Below are positions 50,741-63,149 of a DNA stretch of 64,000 nt, piece by piece. Under the pieces are notes generated by a model. That model was not told the origin of the DNA. It saw only the letters and a list, made by a program, of their open reading frames with translations, and made no database searches. This stretch comes from Lagopus muta. Lineage: Eukaryota; Chordata; Aves; Galliformes; Phasianidae. Both the position numbers and the translations under genes were made by a program. The stretch spans positions 10,684,501-10,748,500 of the forward strand of contig NC_064447.1 of NCBI RefSeq assembly GCF_023343835.1, in the 5' to 3' direction. How positions within the stretch are numbered: position 1 is the stretch's first letter; each line of letters starts with the position of its first letter.

Positions 50741-53669
50741 CGGCGGCGGGCTGTGGGGCGGTCCCACCCAGCGACAGCCTGGGCTCTGGGTGCCGCGGTG
50801 CTGTCACATCCGCTGATCCCGGCCGCTTCGATCTTTTACCTCAGTGATTTCCTGAGGGGCGGCGGCAGCCGGGTCGCTGCCGGGGCAGAGCCGCCTCCCC
50901 GCCTGATAGAAGCCCTGCGCCCGGGAGCCTCAGCACGAGCTGAGGGTTGTCCGGCCGCAGCGGCCTGCGCTCAGCTGAGGCGGTTCGGGGGGCAGCGCTG
51001 GGTACAGCAGGCCGCGCCGCGCCGCGCTCCTATCGGGAGCTGCCGCTCTCTCCTGATGCGTCCACCGAGAAGCAACGAAAGCGCTCCATAAAGCACCCGG
51101 TCACTAGAACCGGTGTTGGTGCAACGTTTCCTATTAAAAAGCCCTAGGAGGAAATGAGAAAACCGTGAAAAACACTGGGATCCTTACACAGCTCTCGTGT
51201 GATACACATGCTGTGGAGTTGTGTAAGAGCGGAGTGAGGCAAGAGGAGGAGATGGGAATGGAGCACTGTGAGGAGAGCAGCTCTGTCACACCGGGCTCTT
51301 ACACAACCCTGCGAGGCAGTGCTGTGGGGAAGGCAGCGCTTTTTTGTGCGCTCCTATCGACACCCTCTTTCAGGAGCTGTAACCTCGAGGTGTGCCAGGC
51401 AGATTTGTATCGGGTCCTCCTCACTATCCTGCTCTATTGCTTCAATGTGCAGAACTCGTGAGGAGAAGAAGCCATTGTGTCAAAAGAAATAGGCACAGAA
51501 ACCCACCCCCTACCTTGTAGAGCCACCCAAACATCCCTCAGCGCAGAGGGAAGATAATCTTACAGCAAGCTGTATCTAAATGAATGGGAGAGGTAATTAA
51601 CATCTTAACAGCACACAGTATTTATTCTAATGAATCTGAGTATCTTCCAATTAAACAAAACCCCCAATGTTACTACAGCCTAAACCCAAGTAGAGGGTTA
51701 TTCTTATTCTGCAAGAACTTGCTATTACTGATCTTGGGCTTTTCTCCATGGCTAGCACATCAAAACAGGAGATAAAGATAAAAGAGAGAAATTCTGTCTG
51801 TGAAATTTAAGTCCATCTCTCCGAAGAAACAGGATATCAAAAAGATAATGGATGTGTTCAAAGCTTTGCAGATACCAAAGTTTTCGCTGAGATTTCTTTG
51901 CAGCTCTTTCTTGCAAAGTCATCATGTTTACTCTATGTAAGGTGCAGCAGCGTTTGTGTTATTCAGAAATAAAAATAATCACATCTTTATAAAGCATAAT
52001 TCTTTCATTTTAAGAAGGGAGAACACCTGCAATTTGTTCTACTCACAAATAAATACTTCCTTTGGAACATACCATTTTTTCTCTCTGGACAGATCAGAAA
52101 CAATTACAACAGTCAACCATTCCTGCTTCCTGAAGTTCCATGGCCCACCCCGAGGAGCTGCTGGGATTGGTGAAGCATTCTCAAAGATAACCCACAAGCA
52201 CAAAATCCATCCTTAACCACAACTACTGTCATCTGAGGTTCTCCATCACATCCCAAAGGATGAACGTTGAAATTTTAAGATTGACTCCTAGGCACATTTC
52301 CACAGATAACAGACGATGCCTTTCAAACTTCAAGGTCCCCCCATAGTTTTTCTGGCATCTTGTTCTCCAGAAAGGGAAGGAGCTTTTTGAGCCAGAAATC
52401 TCATTTCAGTTTCACTCTGACAGCGAATCGCTTTGGTACCAAAGCAGAAATCCATTCTAAAATTACACAGAAAAAGAATGGCTCTTAATATTTTCTGAAG
52501 CCAATTCCTTACCAGGGGAGCCAAGCTCCAGAAGGTATCAGTGTCATCAAGCCCTTTGCTTTCCATCTGGTGAAGACACCAGAATCTTTCCTGTGAAGAA
52601 TTAAAATTTCATACTCTACAAATACCTCCTGATTGTGGCAGCCCATACAGTGAAGGTGGCACGGCAACAAAGCACATCAGTTCCAAAATAGGAACAGAAA
52701 ATAGTTACATTTAGTCATGTAGTAATTTGCTAAATCAGGGCCTGCTTGCTACATACACACACGAGAGTTTATAAGTTTGCTGTAGTTTAATTTACTCTTG
52801 GGCACGGCTTGGGAATGTTTCTAGAATAAAACCTTTTGGTGCAGCAGATAGCTTGGGAAAGGATTTGCCTCTGGGGGCAGAAAACCATTTCAATCCCTCC
52901 TGCATCTCTTGGAGGAATTTTTAATTTTAAAGCACTGATGATTATGCTAACTAGTGCTTACCCCCAAATGACAATGGAATATAAATGTTGATAGTAGCTA
53001 AAACATACTGCAAACGTGCAGCTAAGTCTTCCTCCAGAGAGTCATCTGTGTTACACGATAGCTCAGCTGGGAAGATGCAGTGTGCCTCCACATGGGGAAG
53101 AAAAGCGGCTGTATCCTCAATCCTTGCCATCCCAAGGTGGCACTTCCAGCATTAATCAATCACTGACCTCGCAGCAAAACAGATTTATATGGTCCCAGCT
53201 CCACCACCCTCTCTAAAACAAAGATTTTGTTTTCGGTCCAGTCCATTGGTAAAAGCATCTGCCACATTAGAGGCTTCCCCCTGCCTACATCTGAGCAGAG
53301 GGGGTGGAGCAGCTGCTTCAATCCACAACACTCAGTGGCAGCCAGTCCAGCTGCACGGGTCTGGCCAGAAGGATGCTTGTCAGTCCATGGAGCACAAAGA
53401 AAGGTGGATTTCAGTGGGCTGAGCTGACTTAACATTTCATAATCGACTCCTGAAAGTTTTCCCTTGGAATCACAGGCCCCTGTATTTCTAATTTAAACCT
53501 ATTGACAATACACTTGCTTGTCTTCGTGATCTTTTGCAGATCTCTCCAAAGCAGTGCATGGAATTCCAAGGATTCATGCCCCTTAGGTAAAAAAAACAGT
53601 CCTAGAAAAACAGAATGCCTGCACTTATTTTTCTGAGGATCATTTCTTAGATTTCCCTTTGGCACCATC

Positions 53670-53746
53670 ATGGGATGAAATCTTGGCCCCAGTGGAGTTC
53701 AACAGGAATTTTGCCACTGACTTACATGGAGCTAAAATGTCACCCC
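53670..53746. repeat. Ancient palindromic amniote repeat (degenerate)
   Basis: The left arm ATGAAATCTTGGCCCCAGTG and right-hand ACTTACATGGAGCTAAAATG then TCACCC are imperfect inverted copies of one motif. The expected form in reptile and bird genomes is TGAAATCCTGGCCCCATTGA with its reverse complement. The middle, GGAATTTTGCCACTGACTT, fits the same family. I recall the family from pattern and cannot name it with certainty. Confidence 0.5.
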
Positions 53747-56700
53747 TGCTATTTGTCAAGTCAGCTACGTCCAGACAATCCTGTAACATCTGACTTCAAC
53801 CAAACACACAGAAAAGTGCACTTCCTCAGTCTCTGAAGACAACACAGCATTGGCGATCTCATTAAAAAACAAGACATTTATTCCTGGCAAGCTGCTTTTA
53901 ACAAGGAGGGGTCCATCCAGTGCAACCACCAGAACCATGTCTCAGTTCTGTACCATACAGCTATTGGCAGTAGCTCTCACCTTCCAGGAAGAATGCCCCA
54001 AGCACCCATTCACTTGTAAAAGTCACTGTGCTGTAAAACCTTTGTTTATCATATCAGCCCTCATCTGTGGTTTCCCCACAGACACAGGGGGGTTTTCACC
54101 CCACTCATCTCCTGTTTTCCAAGCCACTGCAAGGTCCATTCCTAGGTTAGATAGCAGCCATTCCATCTAAATCCCACTCAGCTTTTGTGATCAAAGGTAA
54201 GGCTGAAAGATAACTGATCACAGGAGGACAACTGATGTGAGCTACTTTCCCTCTCTAAAAACCCTGAGACAAGGGTTTTATTGCAAAATATCCAGGCCGG
54301 GTCAGCCACAAACGGGGTCCATCTTTGTTATGGCCATAAAAATAAAGCTATCACGTTATTTGACCAGAAGATACTTTCAAAGTCTATTCAAATGGGGAAA
54401 ACCATCAGATGATGTCTGAGAGAGAGGAAACGTACGAAGAGAGGCTCTAGAAAGGGACTTGCACACTGCTGCTCCCCACCCCAAGTACTGGGGAGCTACC
54501 ATGCTGCACACCTGTGTGAGAGCAGCTTCCTTCCATCTTCTTCTTCCCCTGGGAAACAAAACCAAAATCAGTCTCCACTACCTGATGAGCCTTAATTCTC
54601 AGCACTTAAATAATTAGCTTCTCAGATGTACAAAAACAACTCTCATTTTCTGGATTAGTGAAGGAAGCTGGGTTCCACTGAGCAAAGCTATTATGGAGCT
54701 GCTAATGCATGGTTTCATCGCCTGCCACTAAACACAGAGCAGTGTGGCTCTGGGGAGAGCAAGAACACAAGGAGAGCAGTGCTGCAGGGTTAAAGTGGAA
54801 GGCAGCAGGGGAAGCACTGGCAATAGAGGCAGTTGTGGTTTTATGGCAGGAGGAGTGCTGGCTTCGCTTGTGTGCCTGCAGAGTTTTATCTGGGTTTCAA
54901 ACGATTACATAGAGCCCAAAAGAAGACCAAGCACAAGGAGATGATGTTTGCTTTAAACACAGACCCATTAAAGGCAGTTTCCCAAAGCAGGGTAACAGAG
55001 ATGGAACCTGCTCAGAAGCTGAATCCTTTGGAAGCCATCTGGAACTTCTGCTCAGGTTCAGCAACTCCAGCAGCAGAGAATGGCAGAGCTTCAGTGCAGC
55101 CTTTCACAGCTGTAAGGCTACAGGGATACTGGCACACTCTTGCCCTCCATGCTCTTTTGACTTAGGAGTTCATGGGAAACTGACTGCAAAGAGTCAGTCT
55201 TTTTCCACGTCTCACCTGGCAGGTACAGACATATAAACTCTTCAGAACAAAATCTTACTTTATACCTCGGCACAGGAGTGGTGATTTCCTTTTTCATAAC
55301 CGGATGGAGAAGGGGGTGAAAAAAAACATCAGAAAGAGCTGCTTTGCTTTGTTCTGGGAGACTTAAACGTAGGCCCTATTAGATGAACAATTCAACGCCA
55401 TTAGGGCTGTTCCTTCTCCCTTCTGCTTAACTCTTTTGCTGCCCCACTCCAGACTTTAAGATCTGTTTCACTCAGGCATAACCAAAAGCCTACACTGAAT
55501 CTCTGGTGTGGTACAGGGAAGGGGGAACAGAACAGAGATTGCATAGGAAATCAGGGCTTTTGAGCTTTAACTACAGCTATTCGACAAATGCAAAGTCATG
55601 CAACTTCTCACACACCAGGAGCTGGAAAAGCTGGAAACTGTTGATTTCATTGATTTCTTTACATTCTTCAGCATCAAAAATCCCTTCAGGACGTGTCAGT
55701 CATTCTCCCCTACTCATCAGTACACACAAATCAATGGATCAAAGTACCTGTAGTTCTGGATGTGGATTTGGGACTAAACACCTTCTGACAGTGAAATTCT
55801 TCCAACTGTAGCGTCAATAAGCCTTAAACTTCTCACATCTGTCACACCTTTCCAAACAAAATGAAACCACCCAACGCTTTTGACCATCCATAAGAAAAGC
55901 CTGAAATTGCAATGGAAAGCCTGGGTTAAAGAAGAAAATCTGGTGAAGACACACAGATGGGAGATTGGTGAGGAAATCAATGAAGCCATGATGGTTTATG
56001 CAGCAAAGTTTGTGCTAAACTGCTGTTCAGAGCCAGGCAGCAGGGGCATAAGGCACCTCAGACAGATGCTGCAGAACCTCAGCACCTCACCAAGAAAGAG
56101 TGGCTCTCTACAGGTGACTGTTTGAACTTAATCCTCTCTGAAAATGCAGAGATGCTGCTGCTGATGTCAGGGCTTGTTGGACCACTGACTTCTGAGGAGT
56201 TACAACCCCTGTAATTTAGCCAAAGCAATCAGGAAATAATTATGTACAGTGGAGAATTAAAAGACGGTAATTAAATTGTACAAATAAATAACTGGAGTAA
56301 CTAAAAAAAGTCTACCCAAAGCCTCCTTTTGAGCAGTATTTAATGTAAATGAATCACTTAGTGGACAATACAACAATCATCTGTTCAGCTTCTATTCATT
56401 ATCAAAAACAATACGGAAGGATTGGCAGGGAGCAGCCGTGTGCCAGAGGGAGCCCTTGAGGAAATACCACAGAATCTGGGCTGACTTTTGTCTGTTCTTC
56501 TATTGTTCCCTGACAATGCTTTGCTAATGAGTGTCCAACCACGTCATTTTGGTCACCACCTCCCCTCCTTATTTATTTATTTTGCCCAAACCAACTCAGT
56601 AGTAATACTGGCTTGTCCCAATGAGCTGAAATGCTTGTTCACGTTAGGGAGAGTTCCATCGTTAGGTGTGAGTTGTGCCGAGGCTGAGGAGCTGAGAATG

Positions 56701-59329
56701 CGTGGCCTCAGGCAGCCTGGAAAATCCCACAGTAAGCAGTCCACCAAAATCCTTTGATTTGGGCAAAACCCCATGAAAAGAAAAATCACGTACCTTTGAA
56801 ATTTCAAATGCTTATTGAATTCAGCATTGTAGCTGTGTGCTCAATTCATCTTTCGTTGCTCGGTTTGAAATTATGCTAACTTCATTCTAGGAAATAAGCT
56901 GCTTTTCAATAGGGCGTACTTGAACCAATTGCACCCAACATTATCTTGGGCTATTTATCTGCTAGAGCCTGTAAGCTAACAGGAATCCTCATTCAGCATC
57001 TGGAGAGGCAAAGTACCCTGCAGCACTGCTGGTTCAACTCACCGACCACAGCAGAAGGAAACTCACTGAAGTGGTCCGAGATGAGAAAAAAGGGCAACAA
57101 AGATAAAGAGTGGGGCAGATAAGCAGGCTATGCTGCTGAGAAATAGGCATGTGGAACGGCACCCAGATCTGACTTCCCAAGGTTGTCTCTGAGGCCATGA
57201 TGCACAGGGTTTGCTTTATTTTGTCTTAAATGAAATCTTAAGCTCTGCAGCAAATCTTCTGCAGCCAGTGTTGTGTTGGTTTGTTGGGGTTTTTTTTGCC
57301 AAATCCGGTGACGACGGTATGTGGGCTTCTAGTTAACACTACCTAAAATTTGAGATATAAATGCACACTTCATAAATTCCTGTTACTAGCTCAGTTTTCT
57401 ACAGTGAAACAGACAGAGATGGCACCAAATTCCCTAAGGCTTACTCCTGCAAAGTCCCCAGCAAGCTGGCTGCGTCGCTCAGCCTGTAAGTGGGGAGCTT
57501 TACTCACTGCATGTATTCAGCACCCCACTGAATGGGGACTCAAGAGGACTGCAGCTGGCTCACCACGCGACCATTCGTGGTATTGCTGTCTCCAGCTTCC
57601 ACCTGCCCTTCTGCTGGAGGTCAGTAAGGCCGAAGCAGAGGCTGTAAGATGAGTTGCACGACTTCTCTGTGGCCACCGCAGTCGGCTGCTCAGGATATTA
57701 ACACAGCCAGCTGGCTGGCAGGCAAGATGGGAACGGCAGCACAAAGCCCAACCTGCCACTGCCAGCACTGGGCACAGACCAGTGGCGCTCAGCTCAAGGT
57801 GCACAACTCAGCACCTACAAGGCAGGGCTGCCATGCACAGTGTGGAAATGCATAGCTGCCAAGGGCTGCAGCAGGAATCCTGCATGTCACCCTTTGAATA
57901 AACATTCCTACCCCTGGACAGGGCTGGGAAGTGAGAACCACTGCTCAGCTTCTGGTAACAACAGCTCATCTCACAAGACCACTGTTACCATTTGTATTAA
58001 TTGATGCTTTTCACAGAAATCTCTATTAAAAAAAATAAACAATCTCAAGGATCTTTTTGGAAGGAAATAGCCTGCTTATATTAACATACAGTACATTAAA
58101 GGTATCATCCTAGGTACCATCCCTACTGGGATACACTGAGAAGAAACCAGACTAATTGACTTACTTTGTTTAATAAACTTCCCCTGAAATATATGTATAT
58201 ATTTATAAAAAAAGCAACAGTATAATTCTGCTCCTCCTTGCTCTGGTAAAGAGGTTTTTTTTCCTGTTGTTAGTCCCTCGTGTGGTTGCTTAAGTCAGGT
58301 CTCACTGTAATTACATACCTCACAGCAGTGCAGGGAGACTTAATTAAGAGAGTCACTGTAGGTTCGCTGTCAGATACGACCCAGTCCTGTCGGGAAGGCG
58401 CTGGGATGTGGCTGCAGCAGGTATGTCCCAGCAGACAGCTGAAGTTTGCAGCGGGTTTTGCCATCCTCCTGCAGAAAGCAGCCCAGACACACCCAGCAGC
58501 CTGCATGCAAAACCCCTCGACTCCACCATCAGGGAGCCCGTGGTTTTCAAAATCCCTCTGTGCTCACCAGGAGACGCTCTGCCACACCGCAGGATTTCAG
58601 ATTCCCTCCCCCCCCCCAAGCTTCAAAAAGTGTGACTCACCAGTTTCAAACGGTGACATTTCATTCCCAACCTATTCTGGGAGCAGCTGGCTTTGTAACA
58701 CATGGGGATGTGGGGAGAAGGGAGGGAAGAGCCAGATTGAAAGAAGCAAAAAGCACTCATTCTCTCCCCCGCACAGGTATGTTGCTTCTCCATTCCAGAA
58801 CCACACAATTTGGGACGTGCTGGCAAATTTCACTGGAGGAAAACAACACAACAAGCACATTGCAGAGAAAAATATCTGTACAAGCAGTGATGCAATTCGC
58901 TGTCAGTCAGGAAGGACTCTTCACATCCCATAGACGTGAGGAAGTGCACTGCCCCACTCCTCATGAGCTGAGCCCTGCAGTCCTCGATTGCTCCTTCAAG
59001 CAGACTGCGATACAGACCCAGGCTTTAGTCATCAACAGTACCTTACTAACGATGAACAAATGTACGTGCAGTGGGGAAGATGACAACAGGGGAATGACAG
59101 AGAAATCACTGTCAGCTCCTGGTCCCGAGAGCGGTTTTGTGTCACGCTCCTCTCATGCATAGCTTGTGTCCCTGCTGCAGGGACGTCACCACCGTAAGAA
59201 CAACACGCAGCACGTGAGCACAGGGCTGCTGCAGGCTCTGGCCTTGCAGGCTTGCTGGCACACACACAGCACTGCTGTCACCGGTGCAGTGCCAGAGGCA
59301 GGAGCACAATCTCCGACCATAAATCCACA

Positions 59330-59605
59330 AACAGCCGCCCGGCGGCACAGCGGTGCTCCAACCCCATTCATTAACAGTTGTAAAATTCCACGGGGAGGGA
59401 GCTGGGCGTGATGCAACCCGATGGGAGCGGGGCGCAGGTCTGCAGCGTGCGGCTCAGCCGGGCACCGGCACTGCAGGGAGCACTGAGCACAGCGACCCAA
59501 GGCAGCTGCAGGAGGGGGGGGGGCCGGGGGGAGCTCCAGCAGCACAGTGTGATGACACGCAGCACCATGCGCCCCGCTGTGCCTCTCACTGCTCCTAACA
59601 GAGCC
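59330..59605. other. CpG-dense patch with G run
   Basis: CpG dinucleotides cluster here between two CpG-poor flanks, with GGGGCGCAGG-type sites and a G run near 59515-59532. It lies about 4 kb upstream of the DHRS7B-like start. No exon with recognised product is seen. It could be a minor CpG island, an enhancer or a start site of a non-coding transcript. Confidence 0.4.
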
Positions 59606-60586
59606 CTGTGCATGTCTGCGCAGGAAGTGTTTGATTACAATTCCATTCACCTCCTTTGCTGCCTTTTAGACCATGGAGGGCGCGTGGCTCCCTGCAGCAG
59701 CGTGGGACCTGGCGTGGGCAGATTCACTCCCGTTCTTTACCTGTGGAAGCCTGGCGGTGCTCATTCAGGGCAGAGGAGCTGGCTGGCTGCGTGGCGCTGG
59801 CATGCAGCAGCAATGACCTTGGCTAGGTAACTATCTACTGAATACAAAATAGATATAAAAACAGCAATTCCTTCTTTAAAAAAACCCAAACAAACAAAAA
59901 ACCAAAACCAACCAATGTGCTGCTAAGGTAAGGAAAGGCTGTGGTTTGTTAAATAAATGCATCTGTCAGAGCTGGATTTTTTTTTTCCCCCAGCTTCCCT
60001 AAATGCCCTTCACCAGCAGAGAGGGGGAGGGGACCTGCTCTTTGAAGCCTTTTCCTTATGGGAATAGAAAACACGGAAAGAATTCAATTCTCTGCCACAG
60101 CCCGGCAGCACCGATCCGTGCGTCAAGAGCCCAAGCCCAGCCACAGCTGGCTGGTGGGAGCTGGGAGCAGCACTGCCAGATGAGCCTCACCCAACATCCA
60201 GCATCGTTAAGTGTCCCCCGTAGTGTTACAGCACAGAAAGAGCAGAGGGAGGAATGGAGACAGGGAACAGAAATAGAGCAATTCTGTGCGGAGCGCTGCA
60301 GTTATTCGTACCTTTGATCAAAAGCACCATCTAGTGAGAAAAGGGAGCACTGCAACTGACACTGCTCTGCTCAACGCCAAATGGAATGTGACTTTGGCCT
60401 GCTTGAAAACAAGTAGCACCATGCACTCTGCTGTGCCCGAGTGAACAAGAGAGCGTTCAGAAATTACTGTGCTCTGCGTAGTTATTTCTCCAGTGGAAAT
60501 GTGTCCTCTTCTTCCCCTCTCCTCCCACCTGAGAACTCAGCCTCCCTAAAGCCAGCAAGGCGTGTGGCACTACAGGAAGAGAAAGA

Positions 60587-60712
60587 TTTCCATGTTGCAA
60601 TTCGAGAACTAAAGCAAAGTGAAGGTGGGTGAGCAGCCCAAGGTCGTGCAGGAAGCCAGAGGCAGATCCGGGAATAGAGAGCAGCAGCCCTGGATGCAGA
60701 GCAGTGCCTGAA
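60587..60712 (+). mobile_element. Ancient MIR/CORE-SINE-like relic (3' half)
   Basis: The sequence follows the 3' half of MIR-type SINEs in order: a CCATGTTGCAATTCGAGAAC block (consensus about CCATTTTACAGATGAGGAAA), then AAAGCAAAGTGAAGG, then AGCAGCCCAAGGTCGTGCAG and GGCAGATCCGGGAATAGAG. The consensus counterpart of the last two is TTGCCCAAGGTCACACAG and GGCAGAGCCGGGATT. Similarity is judged from memory. Such tails are shared by MIR and L2, so L2 is the alternative. Elements this old that are still legible in a bird are sometimes retained as regulatory sequence. Confidence 0.65.
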
Positions 60713-63149
60713 CAATAGCACAGCACTCGCCCTCTGCTGTCTTTAACTCTTTCCTACCTCACCAAAAAGCACAGCAAGGGCTGAGCAGGCACTCCTCTGC
60801 ATGTGTGTTTGCTGCCTTGCAGGACCAGCCCTCAGACCTCACTGCTTGCACCACACCAAGACAAAGAGGGAAGGCGGCAGGGATCGACAGGGTTGGGTAT
60901 CCTGAGGTCAGCAAGGCTGATATTTCTATACAGCAACCACAATTAGGACCTCTTCACGGGAACGGTACCTCAGCATTGCCATGTCTTCACTTCTGCATGT
61001 GACAAAACATCACGGTCTCCCTCAGAGGCATTCAGTTCAGTTCAAACGGTTGTGCTACGTTTTATGATTCTCAGTGCAGGAGGGGCAGATCTCAGTGCTC
61101 CCTCTTCCCCAGCATTTGGGTTGGCTGCAGAAGTCAGGAGTTTGCAGCACAACCACATAATGTATCTGTAGGCTCAGTAAGTACACTTTTTTCATAGCAA
61201 GCTTGGAAATGCTGCAGTGCAGTGCCTGGAAAAGGCAATAATTATGAATAACTGGAACCAAATCACACAGAAATGAACTTAAAAAAAATAAAGATTCAGG
61301 TGGTGCAAAAACCTGTAGGGCAGTGAGCCGAACTGGAGCAGAACTCTGCCAGAGAGGAGTGAGGGGCTACAGCCCAAAGCTCTCTGAAAGGAGCCCAGAG
61401 CCCAGGTCCCAAAGGTTCCAAATCAGAACTGTAACCTGAACAAAAAGCAAAGGGGCAAAAAACACAACCACCTTCTTGGGTCCACTGCCCAGAAGGGACA
61501 CAGACATCTTAGGCTGGTTTTTAGGTGCGACCAAAACTCAATCTATGCAAACCGGGAGGGAAAGAGGAGACTGCTCCCTTACTGCAGAGGCTGTGACAAG
61601 AAAATCTTTCATTATGCCACAGCTCTTTGAACATTTACGTTTTCCAACCAAAGGCACTGTGAAATTGGGGGCTCTCAGTTCAAACTAGTTCATGGATGTT
61701 TTCCCCTGGAGGTTTTGTTCCCCTGTGGGGACTTCTGCACGGCTCTTTGCTGCTAGGGTAAGCATCCAGAGCTCCTCTCAAAAGAGAAGCTACACCCCGT
61801 GCCCCTTGAAAAATAGGTGACAAATAAGAGCCTGGAAGAACTAGAGCACAAAATTGTTGCCCTAGAGAATGGGGTTAAAAGGCTGAAGATTTGCACTCAG
61901 CGATGCCTGCAGCAAAGCAGATGTGACCGAACAAGTGCAAACAGCTCCTAGAGTTTGGAGATATTTTCCCTCAAAAAAAAGAGCTCCCACACTTCAGGAG
62001 GGCAACAATAGAACAGCAGGATGTTTGCTAAGGAAGCGTTAAAATGCTAAAAGGATTCCAGCCCTCTGCAGTTCTAGGCTGACACAGCGAGAAAGAGAAG
62101 AAAAGAGGAGACAATGAGTGCTAATAAAAACAACAGGCGTCGTTTTAAAAGACTACACCAACATTTAGCATTCAGGCGGCACGGTCTCCGGAACAAAAGC
62201 CCCAGGTTCAGGACAGACTCCTCTCTAATGTTCCTGAGAACAAAGGCACGTTGACACGAGTTACTCATCTCACCAATATGCAATTCGTGAATCAGCAGGT
62301 TTAAATCAAAGGTGAGCTCGTTGCTAATTACATAGATCAGGTTCATCTACTAAAACAGATCCCAATCAAAGCAACAAAATCAAGACTTATTCTAATGAAT
62401 TTTCTTCTCTAATTGCAAATCTAGTCTGACTAACCCCTGCTGCATGACTCTCCACTCAACCACTGCAGGGCAGTTGCTTTCAATCAACTTCCCTAGCACC
62501 TGCCAGTCTGGTGACACTGACTATTACCTGCTAAAAGAAATGAGCTGGCAGATACCGGGTAAGTTAGCACTGTTTATCTCAGGGAAAGACGCCCAGGATT
62601 ACCTGCCTTTGTCTCTGGATTGCCTCTATCAATTTGCATCACCACAAGGAACGGAAAGAAGCACCGGTTTGAAGGCAGGCACCCTTCCCGTGGTGCAGGA
62701 GGTCCTCACAGGGCTCGGTCCCTCAGGCCTTTGGTTCCCAAAGGCACGAGCAGAGTTGTGCTGTCCCCTGGCAGCACTCCATGGCCTGCTGACAGTGCCA
62801 TCACTGAACGAGGACGCGTGAAGCTGTCATTCAGGTCCCACTTTGTCACCAAAACTGCCTGCGAGCATCCCTACAAAGAGCCCCAGGAGCTGCAGTTCTC
62901 TCTGCTGTCATGGGATGCTGCAGGAATTCAGCACCCACCATTCCTCGCTCACACACTGCACCATTTCTCCATTTTCAGTCTTCACACAGAGGGGTTAAAG
63001 AACGGAATTTAGATCCGTGTTATCAGCCAAGAACGTAGCAGCAGTGTGAGCTCACGAGGGACCATCTGCCCCGTTCAGGACATCCCCCTGACGCCCAGCT
63101 CAGCGTTCAGAACAGCCCCATCTCTCTGCCTTGAACCCAGGAGCAAACA

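Larger units (their letters stand above)
48750..51090. promoter_or_regulatory. USP22: CpG island over the USP22 promoter, exon 1 and start of intron 1
   Basis: Base composition changes sharply from AT-rich intron to GC-rich, CpG-dense sequence at about 48.75 kb and back again at about 51.1 kb. The island includes exon 1, the presumed 5' leader and the upstream promoter. Such islands mark broadly expressed genes, in line with USP22. The long frames of up to 303 codons on both strands here are a by-product of stop-poor GC-rich sequence (Pro/Ala/Arg/Gly runs) and are not called as genes. The edges are estimates by eye. Confidence 0.85.
51091..63149. other. Intergenic region between USP22 and the DHRS7B-like promoter
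   Basis: This is about 12 kb of sequence upstream of both divergent genes. I recognise no conserved exon, RNA gene or CR1 piece here. It contains an ancient palindromic repeat near 53.67 kb, a MIR-like relic near 60.59 kb and a CpG-dense patch near 59.33-59.60 kb. Between 58.28 and 59.16 kb two plus-strand frames are open over more than 200 codons each, without any recognisable domain. The remainder is unremarkable mixed-composition DNA that could hold enhancers for either gene. Confidence 0.75.

Noticed and set aside
50630-51091. 153-codon plus-strand frame as a gene divergent from USP22
   Set aside because: GC-rich promoter sequence with no recognisable domain, Kozak support or donor that I could identify.
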